A stretch of DNA of 64,000 nt from Superficieibacter sp. 1612_C1 (GCF_015234305.1 NZ_JADGMI010000002.1:62001-126000), one strand, 5' to 3'. Positions 36,583-47,213 are shown, numbered from the stretch's first letter. Numbers and translations: made by a program. The notes: generated by a model not told the origin, from the sequence alone.

Positions 36583-39500
36583 ATGGCCGGGAAATTGCAG
36601 AATAAGGTATACCGTTTTGTACTGGCGCTGCTGCTGATAGCAGGCGTCTATTCTGTACCCGCGTCTGCTAACCTGAAGAGCGGTGCCTGGCAGGAACTGA
36701 GTACTTCCACTGGTGCCGTTAACGGCACAATACCTCAGGCCGACGGCGCACAGGTGCCAGTTTATCAGGGCAGCATAGTATTAAAGACTGACCAGTCCAA
36801 CCCGGTGGCGTTTACCGCGATGCCGCGCGATTTTAGCGTTGACGCTGACAGCCGTGCGATGCTGGCCGTTAATGAACTGGATACCGAAGGCGATCTTTTC
36901 ACCAATACGCCTCTGCGCTGGGAAAACCAGCAGGTGCCTGCCGTGGGGCTGGTATGGGCCGATGCCGCCGCGCCGGATGAACCGCTTAACCCGCAGCCGG
37001 TGCAGAATAAATCTTTCTGCGCCCAGAATATGGCCGGGCGTCATTTCGTGGTTTGGCCGGAAATTGAATCCAGCGACGATTCGCCCGCGCCGGTGCTCTA
37101 TCTCTGGACCGCCACCGGCGAACCCAACATTAATACGGTACCGCTGCTAAAACAAAAAATCGCTATTGATGTCGCGCCCGCCGTTGGGACGCCGGTAACG
37201 GTCAGCGCCGATCGCTTTGACGACGCGCTGAAAGCCGCCAAAGCGAAGGTGGGCGAAAGCATCACCCTGAGCGTTACGACGCAGGGCTGTGATGGAGAGG
37301 TGGTCGGCAACGCGCCTTTTGTGATCCGCCGTGACGATGCGATCAATCGTAAAGGCGCAGTGAATAATGACCGGCCAGTACACGTTGGCGATACGGAACT
37401 GACTACCACCAAAACCCTTTATCGTGGAGTGACCGATGCGCAGGGCAACGCGACGGTGGTCGTCACCCAGGCCAACGGCCCCGGCGTGAAAACGCATCTG
37501 GTCGTCAGTTCAGAAAACTACCCGGATCTTACTGCTGAAACGGATGTTATTTTCACCACCCTGACCAGCCCGGACAGCGAACAGGCGGCGATGTACGGCC
37601 ACATGCCGGAGAGCGTCACTGCTGAACTGAACGGCGTAACCTATAAATTCACCCGGCCAAAGCTGGCGGAAGAGGCCAGCGACAGGAACGGAAGCATCGT
37701 CAGCGCTAATGAAACCTGGGCGCAGTTTAACTGGGCCGCCGCGGACAACCATTGCACTATCCTGCCGGACGCTGAGCAACTGGTGGCGATGAGAAACGCC
37801 CATGACACCGCCGCGACCTATCCCGGCTGGCCGCTGCCCCAGGAAAGTCACGCGCAGTACTGGTCTTCCACTAAGGATCTGTATGATTACCACGCCGCCG
37901 TGCATATGGACTCCGGGCAGGTGGCGCGGGAAAGCGACTCATCCGAGTTCCTGGTGAGCTGCGTGGATAAAGCCCTCCCGCCCGCGCATCCGCAAATTAC
38001 GCTTTCACCCGAGGCACCCTATAAAGCGAAAGTCGGCGAAACCATTGATTTGGTGATGACCGTGGTGGACCGGGATACGCAAAAACCGCTGCCTTATCGC
38101 TACATGGAGCTACTCCTCGATCCGGCCACTAACCGTAAAGGGGCGCATAACGCGGAGTGGGATAATCAGCGGGTGGTTATCCATTCGGAAGATATGCGCG
38201 CCTCCTCGCCGGAACATTACACCGGGGTAACCGACGCCAACGGTCAGGTTCACCTGACGTTGCAGCATGATAATGGCGTGGGCGTGGAGACGCCGATTCG
38301 CATCGTGATGCCAGATGACGAAGGCGGCAATGTCACCTATCCCTTCAGCGTAATATTCACTGTGATTACCAGCCCGGATGTTGACGGGGCCAATATGTAT
38401 GGCCATATGCAAGGCATTGTGGATGCGGGCAACCTGTATAAACGCCCCTTACTGGTGAGCGAGACAGGCGGTCACGCCAGCGGTCAGCAAAGCGAAAATA
38501 ACGAAGACTGGGCGACATTTAACTCGGAGGCATCGGCAGCGGCGATGTGCGGTACGGGTCAGGTGCCGGGAACGTCAACACTGACGCATCTGTATGGCGA
38601 AAATCCCGATAATAAAATGGAAACCGAACACGGCTGGCCGACCGGGCTGCATGCCTATATTGCGGCGGAGAGCCAGAACGAGCAGACCGCTCACGTTAGC
38701 CTGAAGGACGGCGGTAAAGGATTCAGCAATGAGCCGAACTACCTTACCTGCTCGGCGAATGAGATGGTGGCGGTGCTTGACGTCTACTTTAGTGATGACG
38801 TTACCGTGAAGGATGCGGTCGCCAAAGTGGGCGAGAAGATCAAAATGAACGTCCACTCAACAAATGCACTCAACGGTGAAGCGATACCGCATACGGATTT
38901 CACCATTACCTTGTCCGCTGGCAGGCGACGTGACGGGTTGTCAACCGGTTTTACCGATCCCAGTAACGGCGAGTTGCTTATTGATGGCGTCGCTTACGGC
39001 GCGGGGCAGGGGGCAATGGTCTATCACGGCCAGACGGACGCGCAGGGCGATGCGGAAATCATCATTGAACAGCCGCGCGGCCCAGGCGTAGTAACGCCGC
39101 TGGAAGTGGCACCAACGGAGTCGCTGATCCGCTCGCCTGTCTCGCGTAGCGTCAAGTTTACCGTGGCGACCAGCCCGGATACGCCAGATGCGAATATGTG
39201 GGGCCACATGCCCGACACGATTACCGTCGGGGATATGACCTTCACGCGGCCGAAGCTGGCGGCGGAAGTTTCCGCTACCCGCAGCCAGTTGGAAAATAAC
39301 GAAACCTGGGCGCGGGTGCAGCATTCCGACGCGGCGGGCAATGAGAATAAGGGCGGCTGTGCGGTAAACCGCCTGCCGCGTCTCGACCAGATCCAGGCGC
39401 TGTATGATGCCAACAGCGGCGGCACGATGCACGGCGTGCAGGGCTGGCCAGTTGTCAGGCCGTATTGGTCCTCCTCTCTCGCCAGCGCGACGACATGGAA

Positions 39501-42171
39501 AGCGCTGACGCTGGACAGCGGCGCGCAAAGCGTTGGCGGTAGTAGCGATTCGGACTATACCAGTTGTCTGACCGCCGATAACCCGGTCGCCACCTCTATC
39601 ACCATTGAGCCTGTAGACGCTTCGCTGTGGTATGACGGCGACGGCGAGCACGCGGTGAAGGTGAAAAAGGGCGATACGTTGAAGTTAAAAGTGACGGTAA
39701 AAGACGCTAACGGCAATCCGCTGCCCAGCGCGCCGTTTGTGCTGAATCGCGGCGATGGCTATACCCGGCAGGGTGAAAAACACAGCTCGCAGCCCTTGAA
39801 CGGCGGTAACGCCGATCCTATTGTCTCGCCGGTAGTGATCGACGGGGAAGCGCTTAACGATACCCAATCCCGTATAGGTAAGATGACCGGCGAGGATGGC
39901 ACCGTTATCCTTGACGTCACGCGCCCGGACACCCACGGCACCCGCGTCGCCGTAACCGCCGCGCTGTATAACAACGCTAACGTGAGCGCCAGCATCGACA
40001 CCATCTTTACCGTTGTTACCAGCCCGGATGTTAAAGTCGCCCAAATGTGGGGGCATATGCCGGAGACGGTGAGAGCGTCGGATGGCACAGTGTATCATCG
40101 CCCGCTGCTGCAGGCGGAGGTTGGCAGCACGGCGAATAGTTACAACTGGTTGGAGGACAATGAAAGCTGGGCGACGTTTTATGGCCCAGACAGTTCGAAG
40201 CCTAACCCCGCCAACTGTGCTATCGGCTATTACCCGTCCGCAGGGGGGCTGGATGCGCTCTACAATACTTATCCTAACCGAACGATAAAAACCGAAAAGG
40301 GCTGGCCGATCGACCGTTCTTACTGGAGTGGAACTTACTCCTATTCCGTCAAATATTCGACCGCCAAACCCAGTTCTTTCTATGTCGTCGATCTGGACGA
40401 TGGCGCTCGCCGCACACAATCTACTAATGATGCAAACGGCACCCAGTATCAAATTTGCGCCGCGACGCCAATGGCGCAGGCGACGCGGATTGAACTCTTT
40501 TCTTCATTGCCTGAAGATAGCGCCGCGCAGGCGATCAAGGTGAAAGACAGCGAGTCGATTCCCTTTGTCATCAGGACTACCGATGCGGCAGGCAATCCGC
40601 TAGGCAATACCCCTGTTGTATTGGTCCGCGATGTGGGAGTGGCGCGTAACGCCAGCTATACCGGTTGGGCGAAGGACTTTAACCTGGCTTTTGATAGCTA
40701 TTCGGATACTGATTTTGCGGCAAATTATAACTATTATGCCGTGACCGGAGACGATGGCACACTGGCGTTTAATCTTGTTGGGAACCAGTCGCCCGGCGTT
40801 AAAAATGTTCTGACCGCCAGTTTATATACTGCGCCGACGACCAGTGCGGCGAAGCCGGTCGTGTTCACGGTGCAGACCACCCCGGACAGCGGTAAAGCCA
40901 ACATGTGGGGCCATATGCCGGAAACGGTGACTACCAGCGCCGGGATTACGTTCCACCGTCCACTGTTGTATAGCGAAATGTCGGGTGGCACCTCTGGCAG
41001 TTTTAAAGCCGATAATGAAACCTGGCCGCTGGTCAGTAAAACCAGCGCACAAAAAACGGGGGTTACCGGGTGTGATGAAGCGTATCAACCACTGCTAAAC
41101 GATCTACAAACGCTATATAACGATCATCCTGGCGGCGAACTTGAAACACTTTATGGCTGGCCCGTTACTCAGGGTAAATACTGGTGGGCTCTGGACAGAG
41201 TGGTGAAAACCCAGGACTATCAGTTCATGCGGCTGGATAACGGTGCTAAAACCAGTAACAGCTCGGCGGGAACGACCGGCGCGCAGGTCTGTCTGGTCGA
41301 TCCTCATGCGGCGCTACCGGCGACAATTGAGTTGACATCCAGTCTTTCCGCGACGGTTAGCGATGCGGTGAAGGTGAAAACGGGTGAAGCGATACCGATG
41401 ACCGTCACGATTAAAGACGCCAGCGGCATGCCAGTGGCAAATGCGCCGTTTACCCTTTCGCGCAGCAAAGGGATAAATCGTGCCGGGGTTGTGAAAGAGA
41501 CCGGAAACGGCGGTACAACGGACGATCTCACGCTACAGGAACTGACGCCGACGGCAACAACCATTGAACTACCGCGCTACGTCGACATTTATCATGGCGT
41601 CACCGGCGCAGACGGCTCGGCGACGTTCAGCCTGAGGCAGGATACCGGGATGGGGCTTAAGACCGCGATCACGGCAAAAATGGATGATTATCCTAATCTA
41701 AGCGCGTCGCTTAATGTGATTTTTACCGTGGTAACCAGCCCGGATACCGATAAGGCGCAGTACTGGGGCCATATGCCGGAAACGGTCACCAGCAGTGATG
41801 GTGTAGTGTTTAAGCGGCCACAGATGATGGTGGAAGCGCCAGCAGAGTCAAATACCTTCGGTTCTCGTGTCTACGGCAATGAGATCTGGGCGCTGTTTAA
41901 CCATGACGGCGTGGGCCTGGCGAGCGAATCCGGCTGTCCTGATGCCTATCAGCCGACGCTGAGTGAGATGCAAAGACTCTATAAGGATTATCCCGACGGC
42001 CAACTGGGGGAACGGTTTGGCTGGCCGGTCGATCGCTCGGAGTTTAGCTGGTGGGTATCTGATAAAGCAGGTGCCTATTATCAGGTTATCTACCTTATGA
42101 CCGGTGCAGTCTATTCGACGAAGACCTTACGTGATAATCAGGCGCTGGTTTGCCTGGCGAATCCGCACTGA
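36583..42171 (+). CDS. ratA: RatA-like giant modular exported protein
   Basis: About 1862 residues. A signal peptide (LALLLIAGVYSVPASA) is followed by a SinI-like N-terminal domain, then six copies of a two-domain module of about 265-290 residues. Each module has an Ig-like domain (K-V-GE-I/L start, ending in a TSPD element) followed by a WGHMPETV...NETWA...GWP...YW...Cys domain, which looks lectin-like by its YWSS and paired-Cys pattern. The start at 36583 is preferred because AGGTGG lies nine bases upstream; ATG at 36574 and GTG at 36532 are alternatives. There is no membrane anchor or LPXTG motif, so it must be released or held by a partner such as SinH. Related to CS54-island RatA of Salmonella; function is not established. 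Confidence 0.82.
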   Translation: MAGKLQNKVYRFVLALLLIAGVYSVPASANLKSGAWQELSTSTGAVNGTIPQADGAQVPVYQGSIVLKTDQSNPVAFTAMPRDFSVDADSRAMLAVNELDTEGDLFTNTPLRWENQQVPAVGLVWADAAAPDEPLNPQPVQNKSFCAQNMAGRHFVVWPEIESSDDSPAPVLYLWTATGEPNINTVPLLKQKIAIDVAPAVGTPVTVSADRFDDALKAAKAKVGESITLSVTTQGCDGEVVGNAPFVIRRDDAINRKGAVNNDRPVHVGDTELTTTKTLYRGVTDAQGNATVVVTQANGPGVKTHLVVSSENYPDLTAETDVIFTTLTSPDSEQAAMYGHMPESVTAELNGVTYKFTRPKLAEEASDRNGSIVSANETWAQFNWAAADNHCTILPDAEQLVAMRNAHDTAATYPGWPLPQESHAQYWSSTKDLYDYHAAVHMDSGQVARESDSSEFLVSCVDKALPPAHPQITLSPEAPYKAKVGETIDLVMTVVDRDTQKPLPYRYMELLLDPATNRKGAHNAEWDNQRVVIHSEDMRASSPEHYTGVTDANGQVHLTLQHDNGVGVETPIRIVMPDDEGGNVTYPFSVIFTVITSPDVDGANMYGHMQGIVDAGNLYKRPLLVSETGGHASGQQSENNEDWATFNSEASAAAMCGTGQVPGTSTLTHLYGENPDNKMETEHGWPTGLHAYIAAESQNEQTAHVSLKDGGKGFSNEPNYLTCSANEMVAVLDVYFSDDVTVKDAVAKVGEKIKMNVHSTNALNGEAIPHTDFTITLSAGRRRDGLSTGFTDPSNGELLIDGVAYGAGQGAMVYHGQTDAQGDAEIIIEQPRGPGVVTPLEVAPTESLIRSPVSRSVKFTVATSPDTPDANMWGHMPDTITVGDMTFTRPKLAAEVSATRSQLENNETWARVQHSDAAGNENKGGCAVNRLPRLDQIQALYDANSGGTMHGVQGWPVVRPYWSSSLASATTWKALTLDSGAQSVGGSSDSDYTSCLTADNPVATSITIEPVDASLWYDGDGEHAVKVKKGDTLKLKVTVKDANGNPLPSAPFVLNRGDGYTRQGEKHSSQPLNGGNADPIVSPVVIDGEALNDTQSRIGKMTGEDGTVILDVTRPDTHGTRVAVTAALYNNANVSASIDTIFTVVTSPDVKVAQMWGHMPETVRASDGTVYHRPLLQAEVGSTANSYNWLEDNESWATFYGPDSSKPNPANCAIGYYPSAGGLDALYNTYPNRTIKTEKGWPIDRSYWSGTYSYSVKYSTAKPSSFYVVDLDDGARRTQSTNDANGTQYQICAATPMAQATRIELFSSLPEDSAAQAIKVKDSESIPFVIRTTDAAGNPLGNTPVVLVRDVGVARNASYTGWAKDFNLAFDSYSDTDFAANYNYYAVTGDDGTLAFNLVGNQSPGVKNVLTASLYTAPTTSAAKPVVFTVQTTPDSGKANMWGHMPETVTTSAGITFHRPLLYSEMSGGTSGSFKADNETWPLVSKTSAQKTGVTGCDEAYQPLLNDLQTLYNDHPGGELETLYGWPVTQGKYWWALDRVVKTQDYQFMRLDNGAKTSNSSAGTTGAQVCLVDPHAALPATIELTSSLSATVSDAVKVKTGEAIPMTVTIKDASGMPVANAPFTLSRSKGINRAGVVKETGNGGTTDDLTLQELTPTATTIELPRYVDIYHGVTGADGSATFSLRQDTGMGLKTAITAKMDDYPNLSASLNVIFTVVTSPDTDKAQYWGHMPETVTSSDGVVFKRPQMMVEAPAESNTFGSRVYGNEIWALFNHDGVGLASESGCPDAYQPTLSEMQRLYKDYPDGQLGERFGWPVDRSEFSWWVSDKAGAYYQVIYLMTGAVYSTKTLRDNQALVCLANPH
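37231..42168 (+). repeat. Six tandem Ig-like plus lectin-like modules within ratA
   Basis: Module starts (Ig-like part) are near 37231, 38023, 38815, 39655, 40531 and 41368. The TSPD/TTPD junctions to the second domain are at 37564, 38368, 39169, 40018, 40876 and 41734. Spacing is 792, 792, 840, 876 and 837 bp. The copies are diverged at DNA level but keep GHMPE/Q-type, NE-W, GWP and C-terminal Cys positions. Module 2 is the most degenerate (GHMQGIV, and it lacks YWSS). Confidence 0.85.
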
Positions 42172-42321
42172 CGCCAGCGTCAATCAAGATAATGTCAACG
42201 GCGATGAATACCGCTAAAGCGGCGGCGGTAGCGAGGAAAGGCGAGGTAATACCGTAGTGCTCATACCGATCTTCTTGTTGCGGACAAAGAGCAGATTATG
42301 AACACCTGAGCATGGCTATTT

Positions 42322-43686
42322 TTATTTTAAACGACTCTTTTTTACTGGCCTGATAGCAGTCACTTCGCTGGTCACCCAGCCGTCCTCCAGTCGGGTGGTT
42401 ATCGCATCGCCTGCTTTTACCTGCTTCACTTTTTTCAGCACCTTACCGTTGGTTGCGGTGGAGACACTGTAGCCGCGCGCCAGCGTCGCCAGCGGGCTGA
42501 CCGCTTCCAGATGGGTAACCGCATTGCCGAACCGCTCGCGCTGTTCGCTTAACCGCGCGCGGATATTTTCTGCCAGACGATATTCCAGCTGCTGCATGCG
42601 CGACTGGGCGCGGTGAATACGCGGCTGCGGATTTTGCTGATTCAGCCGTTGAGCAGCGCGCTGCTGGCGCTGGGCAACGCGTTTTAACTGGGCTTCAAGC
42701 GCGCCGCTCATGCGTTGACGCAGCCGCTCCAGCGAGGTCTGCTGGCGGGCAAGGCGTAACTGCGGATGCTGCTGTTGCAGGCGATGATGGAGTTGAGTAA
42801 AGCGGCGCTGGCGGTTTGCCAGATAATAATCCATCGCCATCTCAAGGCGCTGCTGCCCGACCTGCATCTGGCGCAACAGCTCCTGCTGATTACGGCTGAC
42901 CATCTCCGCTGCCGCCGAAGGCGTTGGCGCGCGCAGGTCGGCGACAAAATCGGCAATCGTGACGTCCGTTTCATGGCCGACGGCGCTGACTACCGGAATG
43001 GTACTGGCAAAAATCGCCCGCGCCACGCGTTCGTCGTTAAAGCTCCACAAATCTTCCAGCGAACCGCCGCCGCGCCCGACGATCAGCACGTCGCACTCTT
43101 TGCGTGCGTTCGCCAGTTCAATGGCGCGCACAATCTGCCCCGGCGCGTCGTCGCCCTGGACCGCCGTGGGGTAAATCACCACCGGCAGCGAGGGATCGCG
43201 ACGTTTCAGTATGTGGAGGATGTCGTGCAACGCTGCGCCGGTTTTCGAGGTGATCACCCCGACGCAGTGAGCAGGCGAGGGCAGCGGCTTTTTAAATTCC
43301 TGGCCGAACAGCCCTTGTGCCTGAAGCGTAGCTTTTAGCTGTTCATATTTCTGCTGGAGCAGCCCTTCGCCTGCGGGCTGCATACTCTCGACGATAATCT
43401 GATAGTCACCGCGCGGCTCGTAGAGCGTGATATTCGCGCGCACCAGCACCTGTTGCCCGTGCTGCGGGCGAAAGGTGACGCGGCGGTTGCTGTTGCGAAA
43501 CATTGCGCAGCGCACCTGAGCGGTGTCATCTTTGAGCGTGAAGTACCAGTGGCCGGAAGCGGGCTGGGTAAAGTTGGAGATCTCGCCGCTGATCCAGACC
43601 TGGCCCATTTCTCGTTCCAGCAGCAAACGCGCGGTCTGATTCAGGCGGCTAACGGTATAAATAGCAGGGGATTGAGATAGTGACAT
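42322..43686 (-). CDS. xseA: Exodeoxyribonuclease VII large subunit
   Basis: A 454-residue subunit (E. coli 456) of the single-strand-specific bidirectional exonuclease with XseB. The N-terminal OB fold ([25 protein letters not shown]) binds ssDNA. The catalytic region has [14 protein letters not shown] and [18 protein letters not shown] long Gln/Arg-rich coiled coil (about 280-400) is followed by a C-terminal segment. It is the right-hand core flank of the sinH island. It is divergent from guaB. Confidence 0.97.
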   Translation of the reverse strand: MSLSQSPAIYTVSRLNQTARLLLEREMGQVWISGEISNFTQPASGHWYFTLKDDTAQVRCAMFRNSNRRVTFRPQHGQQVLVRANITLYEPRGDYQIIVESMQPAGEGLLQQKYEQLKATLQAQGLFGQEFKKPLPSPAHCVGVITSKTGAALHDILHILKRRDPSLPVVIYPTAVQGDDAPGQIVRAIELANARKECDVLIVGRGGGSLEDLWSFNDERVARAIFASTIPVVSAVGHETDVTIADFVADLRAPTPSAAAEMVSRNQQELLRQMQVGQQRLEMAMDYYLANRQRRFTQLHHRLQQQHPQLRLARQQTSLERLRQRMSGALEAQLKRVAQRQQRAAQRLNQQNPQPRIHRAQSRMQQLEYRLAENIRARLSEQRERFGNAVTHLEAVSPLATLARGYSVSTATNGKVLKKVKQVKAGDAITTRLEDGWVTSEVTAIRPVKKSRLK

Positions 43687-43777
43687 GTGAGCGAGATCAA
43701 ATTTTAAATCAGCGGGTTATTCGATCGATAGTAACCCGCATGTCAGCAATCGCAAGCATTTTGATAAAAAAATGTAG

Positions 43778-43803
43778 AAGCAATCGGTTACGCTCTGTAT
43801 AAT
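43778..43803 (+). promoter_or_regulatory. PurR operator and -10 box of guaBA
   Basis: AAGCAATCGGTTACGC (43778-43793) matches the PurR consensus ACGCAAACGTTTNCGT well and lies directly upstream of a perfect TATAAT (43798-43803), so bound PurR would block polymerase. This arrangement is the one known in E. coli guaBA. Confidence 0.8.
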
Positions 43804-43846
43804 GCCACGGCAATATTTAACCACCCCCAGGTCAGAGATATTGCCC

Positions 43847-45313
43847 ATGCTACGTATCGCTAAAGAAGCTTTGACGTTTGACGACGTCCTCCTCGTTCCC
43901 GCTCACTCCACCGTTTTGCCGAACACCGCCGATCTCAGCACGCAGCTGACGAAAACCATTCGCCTGAACATTCCGATGCTCTCTGCGGCGATGGATACCG
44001 TTACCGAAGCGCGGCTGGCGATTGCGCTGGCGCAGGAAGGCGGCATCGGCTTTATTCACAAAAACATGTCTATCGAGCGTCAGGCGGAAGAAGTGCGTCG
44101 CGTGAAGAAACACGAGTCCGGCGTGGTTACCGACCCGCAGACCGTGCTGCCGACCACCACGCTGCACGAAGTGAAAGCGCTGACCGAGCGTAACGGCTTC
44201 GCGGGCTACCCGGTGGTGACCGAGGACAACGAGCTGGTGGGCATTATCACCGGCCGCGACGTGCGTTTTGTTACCGACCTGAACCAGCCGGTCAGCGTTT
44301 ATATGACGCCGAAAGAACGTCTGGTTACCGTGCGTGAAGGTGAAGCGCGTGAAGTCGTGCTGGCTAAAATGCACGAAAAACGCGTCGAAAAAGCGCTGGT
44401 CGTTGATAATAGCTTCCACCTGCTCGGCATGATCACCGTGAAAGACTTCCAGAAAGCGGAACGTAAACCAAACTCCTGTAAAGACGAGCAGGGACGTCTG
44501 CGCGTAGGCGCGGCCGTCGGCGCAGGTGCTGGCAACGAAGAGCGCGTGGATGCGCTGGTGGCGGCGGGTGTTGACGTGCTGCTGATCGACTCTTCCCACG
44601 GCCACTCTGAAGGCGTACTGCAACGCATCCGTGAAACCCGTGAAAAATACCCGGACCTGCAAATCATCGGCGGCAACGTGGCGACCGGCGCAGGCGCACG
44701 CGCGCTGGCTGAAGCGGGCGTGAGCGCGGTGAAAGTCGGCATTGGTCCTGGCTCTATATGTACCACCCGCATCGTGACCGGCGTGGGCGTGCCGCAGATC
44801 ACCGCCGTCTCTGACGCGGTGGAAGCGCTGGAAGGCTTAGGTATCCCGGTTATCGCCGACGGCGGCATCCGTTTCTCCGGCGACATCGCCAAAGCGATTG
44901 CCGCTGGCGCAAGCGCGGTGATGGTCGGTTCAATGCTGGCGGGTACGGAAGAATCGCCGGGTGAAATCGAACTCTATCAGGGCCGTTCTTACAAATCCTA
45001 CCGTGGCATGGGCTCGCTCGGCGCGATGTCTAAAGGTTCTTCCGACCGTTACTTCCAGAGCGACAACGCTGCCGACAAACTGGTGCCGGAAGGTATCGAA
45101 GGTCGCGTGGCCTATAAAGGCCGCCTGAAAGAGATCATTCATCAGCAGATGGGCGGCCTGCGCTCCTGTATGGGTCTGACCGGCTGTGGTACCATCGACG
45201 CGCTGCGTACGAAGGCGGAATTTGTTCGCATCAGCGGCGCGGGCATTCAGGAAAGCCACGTTCACGATGTCACCATTACCAAGGAATCCCCGAACTATCG
45301 TATGGGTTCCTGA
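43847..45313 (+). CDS. guaB: IMP dehydrogenase
   Basis: A 488-residue enzyme that oxidises IMP to XMP with NAD+, the committed step of GMP synthesis. The catalytic Cys305 is in [13 protein letters not shown]-domain pair (about residues 93-205) is inserted in the TIM barrel. The flap region [18 protein letters not shown] is present. The start [14 protein letters not shown] at 43847 matches E. coli; the frame extends upstream to 43802 but overlaps the -10 box there. It forms an operon with guaA, with a hairpin in the 68-bp gap. Confidence 0.98.
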   Translation: MLRIAKEALTFDDVLLVPAHSTVLPNTADLSTQLTKTIRLNIPMLSAAMDTVTEARLAIALAQEGGIGFIHKNMSIERQAEEVRRVKKHESGVVTDPQTVLPTTTLHEVKALTERNGFAGYPVVTEDNELVGIITGRDVRFVTDLNQPVSVYMTPKERLVTVREGEAREVVLAKMHEKRVEKALVVDNSFHLLGMITVKDFQKAERKPNSCKDEQGRLRVGAAVGAGAGNEERVDALVAAGVDVLLIDSSHGHSEGVLQRIRETREKYPDLQIIGGNVATGAGARALAEAGVSAVKVGIGPGSICTTRIVTGVGVPQITAVSDAVEALEGLGIPVIADGGIRFSGDIAKAIAAGASAVMVGSMLAGTEESPGEIELYQGRSYKSYRGMGSLGAMSKGSSDRYFQSDNAADKLVPEGIEGRVAYKGRLKEIIHQQMGGLRSCMGLTGCGTIDALRTKAEFVRISGAGIQESHVHDVTITKESPNYRMGS

Positions 45314-45319
45314 TTTTCT

Positions 45320-45342
45320 TCGCCCGACTATGTGTCGGGCGA
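45320..45342 (+). promoter_or_regulatory. guaB-guaA intercistronic hairpin
   Basis: TCGCCCGAC (45320-45328) pairs with GTCGGGCGA (45334-45342), followed by TTTATTTA. It may act as a partial terminator or a message stabiliser between the two genes. Confidence 0.6.
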
Positions 45343-45381
45343 TTTATTTAGCCTGTTTCACTTGCCTCGGAATTAGCGTCA

Positions 45382-46959
45382 ATGACGGAAAACATTCATA
45401 AACATCGCATTCTCATTCTGGATTTTGGTTCTCAGTACACTCAGCTGGTAGCGCGTCGCGTGCGTGAACTTGGCGTTTACTGCGAACTGTGGGCGTGGGA
45501 TGTCACGGAAGCACAAATTCGCGAATTCAATCCCAGCGGTATCATTCTTTCCGGCGGCCCGGAAAGCACCACTGAAAACAACAGCCCGCGCGCGCCGCAG
45601 TATGTTTTTGAGGCTGGCGTGCCGGTGTTTGGCGTTTGCTACGGCATGCAGACTATGGCGATGCAGCTCGGCGGCCATGTTCAGGGCTCGAACGAGCGTG
45701 AGTTTGGCTATGCGCAGGTTGAAGTGAAAACCGACAGCGCCCTGATCCGCGGCATCGAAGACTCTCTCACCGCTGACGGCAAACCGCTGCTCGACGTGTG
45801 GATGAGCCACGGCGATAAAGTGACGGCCATCCCTTCCGACTTCGTCACCGTCGCCAGCACCGAAACCTGCCCGTTTGCGATTATGGCGAACGAAGAAAAA
45901 CGCTTCTACGGCGTGCAGTTTCACCCGGAAGTCACCCATACCCGTCAGGGGATGCGTATGCTGGAGCGCTTCGTGCGCGATATCTGCCAGTGTGAAGCGC
46001 TGTGGACCCCGGCTAAAATTATTGACGACGCCGTTGCCCGCCTTCGCGAGCAGGTGGGTGATGATAAAGTGATCCTCGGCCTCTCCGGCGGCGTGGATTC
46101 CTCCGTTACCGCCATGCTGCTGCACCGCGCCATCGGCAAAAACCTGACCTGCGTGTTTGTCGACAACGGTCTGCTGCGTCTCAATGAAGCGGAGCAGGTA
46201 ATGGACATGTTTGGCGACCACTTCGGCCTGAACATCGTGCACGTTGAAGGTGAAAAACGCTTCCTCGATGCGCTGGCGGGCGAAAACGATCCGGAAGCCA
46301 AGCGTAAGATCATCGGCCGCGTGTTTGTTGAAGTGTTCGACGAAGAAGCGCTGAAGCTGGAAAACGTGAAATGGCTGGCGCAGGGCACCATCTACCCGGA
46401 CGTTATCGAGTCTGCGGCTTCTGCAACCGGTAAAGCGCACGTTATTAAATCTCATCACAATGTCGGCGGCCTGCCGAAAGAGATGAAAATGGGCCTGGTT
46501 GAACCGCTGCGTGAGCTGTTCAAAGACGAAGTGCGTAAAATCGGTCTCGAACTCGGTCTGCCTTACGATATGCTCTACCGCCATCCGTTCCCGGGACCGG
46601 GCCTCGGCGTGCGCGTACTGGGCGAAGTGAAGAAAGAGTACTGCGACCTGCTGCGTCGCGCCGACGCGATCTTCATTGAAGAGTTGCGTAAAGCGGATCT
46701 CTACAACAAAGTTAGCCAGGCGTTCACCGTCTTCCTGCCGGTCCGTTCTGTCGGCGTGATGGGCGATGGCCGTAAGTACGACTGGGTGGTTTCCCTGCGT
46801 GCGGTCGAAACCATCGACTTTATGACCGCCCACTGGGCGCACCTGCCGTATGACTTCCTGGGCCGGGTATCTAACCGTATTATCAATGAAGTCAACGGGA
46901 TATCGCGCGTGGTGTACGACATCAGCGGGAAGCCGCCAGCGACGATTGAGTGGGAATGA
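45382..46959 (+). CDS. guaA: GMP synthase (glutamine-hydrolysing)
   Basis: A 525-residue enzyme that aminates XMP to GMP. The class I glutamine amidotransferase domain has Cys86 in GVCYGMQ and the His/Glu pair in FHPEVTHT. The ATP pyrophosphatase domain has the PP-loop LSGGVDSS. The C-terminal dimerisation domain ends KPPATIEWE. An intrinsic terminator follows at 46981-47003. A long open frame on the opposite strand (45379-46842) is a coding shadow. Confidence 0.98.
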   Translation: MTENIHKHRILILDFGSQYTQLVARRVRELGVYCELWAWDVTEAQIREFNPSGIILSGGPESTTENNSPRAPQYVFEAGVPVFGVCYGMQTMAMQLGGHVQGSNEREFGYAQVEVKTDSALIRGIEDSLTADGKPLLDVWMSHGDKVTAIPSDFVTVASTETCPFAIMANEEKRFYGVQFHPEVTHTRQGMRMLERFVRDICQCEALWTPAKIIDDAVARLREQVGDDKVILGLSGGVDSSVTAMLLHRAIGKNLTCVFVDNGLLRLNEAEQVMDMFGDHFGLNIVHVEGEKRFLDALAGENDPEAKRKIIGRVFVEVFDEEALKLENVKWLAQGTIYPDVIESAASATGKAHVIKSHHNVGGLPKEMKMGLVEPLRELFKDEVRKIGLELGLPYDMLYRHPFPGPGLGVRVLGEVKKEYCDLLRRADAIFIEELRKADLYNKVSQAFTVFLPVRSVGVMGDGRKYDWVVSLRAVETIDFMTAHWAHLPYDFLGRVSNRIINEVNGISRVVYDISGKPPATIEWE

Positions 46960-46980
46960 CTTTCACGCACACATTTTCAG

Positions 46981-47003
46981 GGCAGCCACTGGCTGCCTTT
47001 TTT
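46981..47003 (+). terminator. Intrinsic terminator after guaA
   Basis: GGCAGCC-ACT-GGCTGCC is followed by six T residues. Confidence 0.9.
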
Positions 47004-47021
47004 GCATCTAAGCAGAAAAAA

Positions 47022-47213
47022 TCAGCGTTGGGTGGACGTTTCTATGGTCAGGCTGGACTGCTGAGTCTGTTTTTTGTCTTGATGATGATGCCAGGCACCG
47101 ATGGAAGAGTAGACTAAACGTCCGAAAAAGAAGAAGAAACTGATAAGCAATACGATACGGGTCATGCGACTGTTAAATCGATGTCGGTTTCGCATACTGG
47201 TAACCTGACTCAC
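47022..47213 (-). CDS. yfgG: YfgG, small membrane protein
   Basis: A 63-residue protein with a basic N-terminus, one membrane helix (about residues 19-40, RIVLLISFFFFFGRLVYSSIG) and a His/Gln-rich tail (WHHHQDKKQTQQ). It is the same length as E. coli YfgG, which has been linked to nickel and cobalt stress. It is convergent with guaA and divergent from yfgF. Confidence 0.9.
   Translation of the reverse strand: MSQVTSMRNRHRFNSRMTRIVLLISFFFFFGRLVYSSIGAWHHHQDKKQTQQSSLTIETSTQR

Noticed and set aside
37231-42168. The repeated spacing in ratA considered as a tandem DNA or CRISPR-like array
   Set aside because: Repeats are in-frame protein modules of about 800 bp with diverged DNA, not short identical repeats with spacers.
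42172-42321. A 17-codon ORF and possible ratB remnant between ratA and xseA
   Set aside because: No RBS, no similarity that I recognise, and it is too short to support.
45379-46842. A 487-codon open frame on the minus strand opposite guaA
   Set aside because: It mirrors guaA codon structure in a strongly coding region, has no RBS or family features, and guaA is unambiguous.
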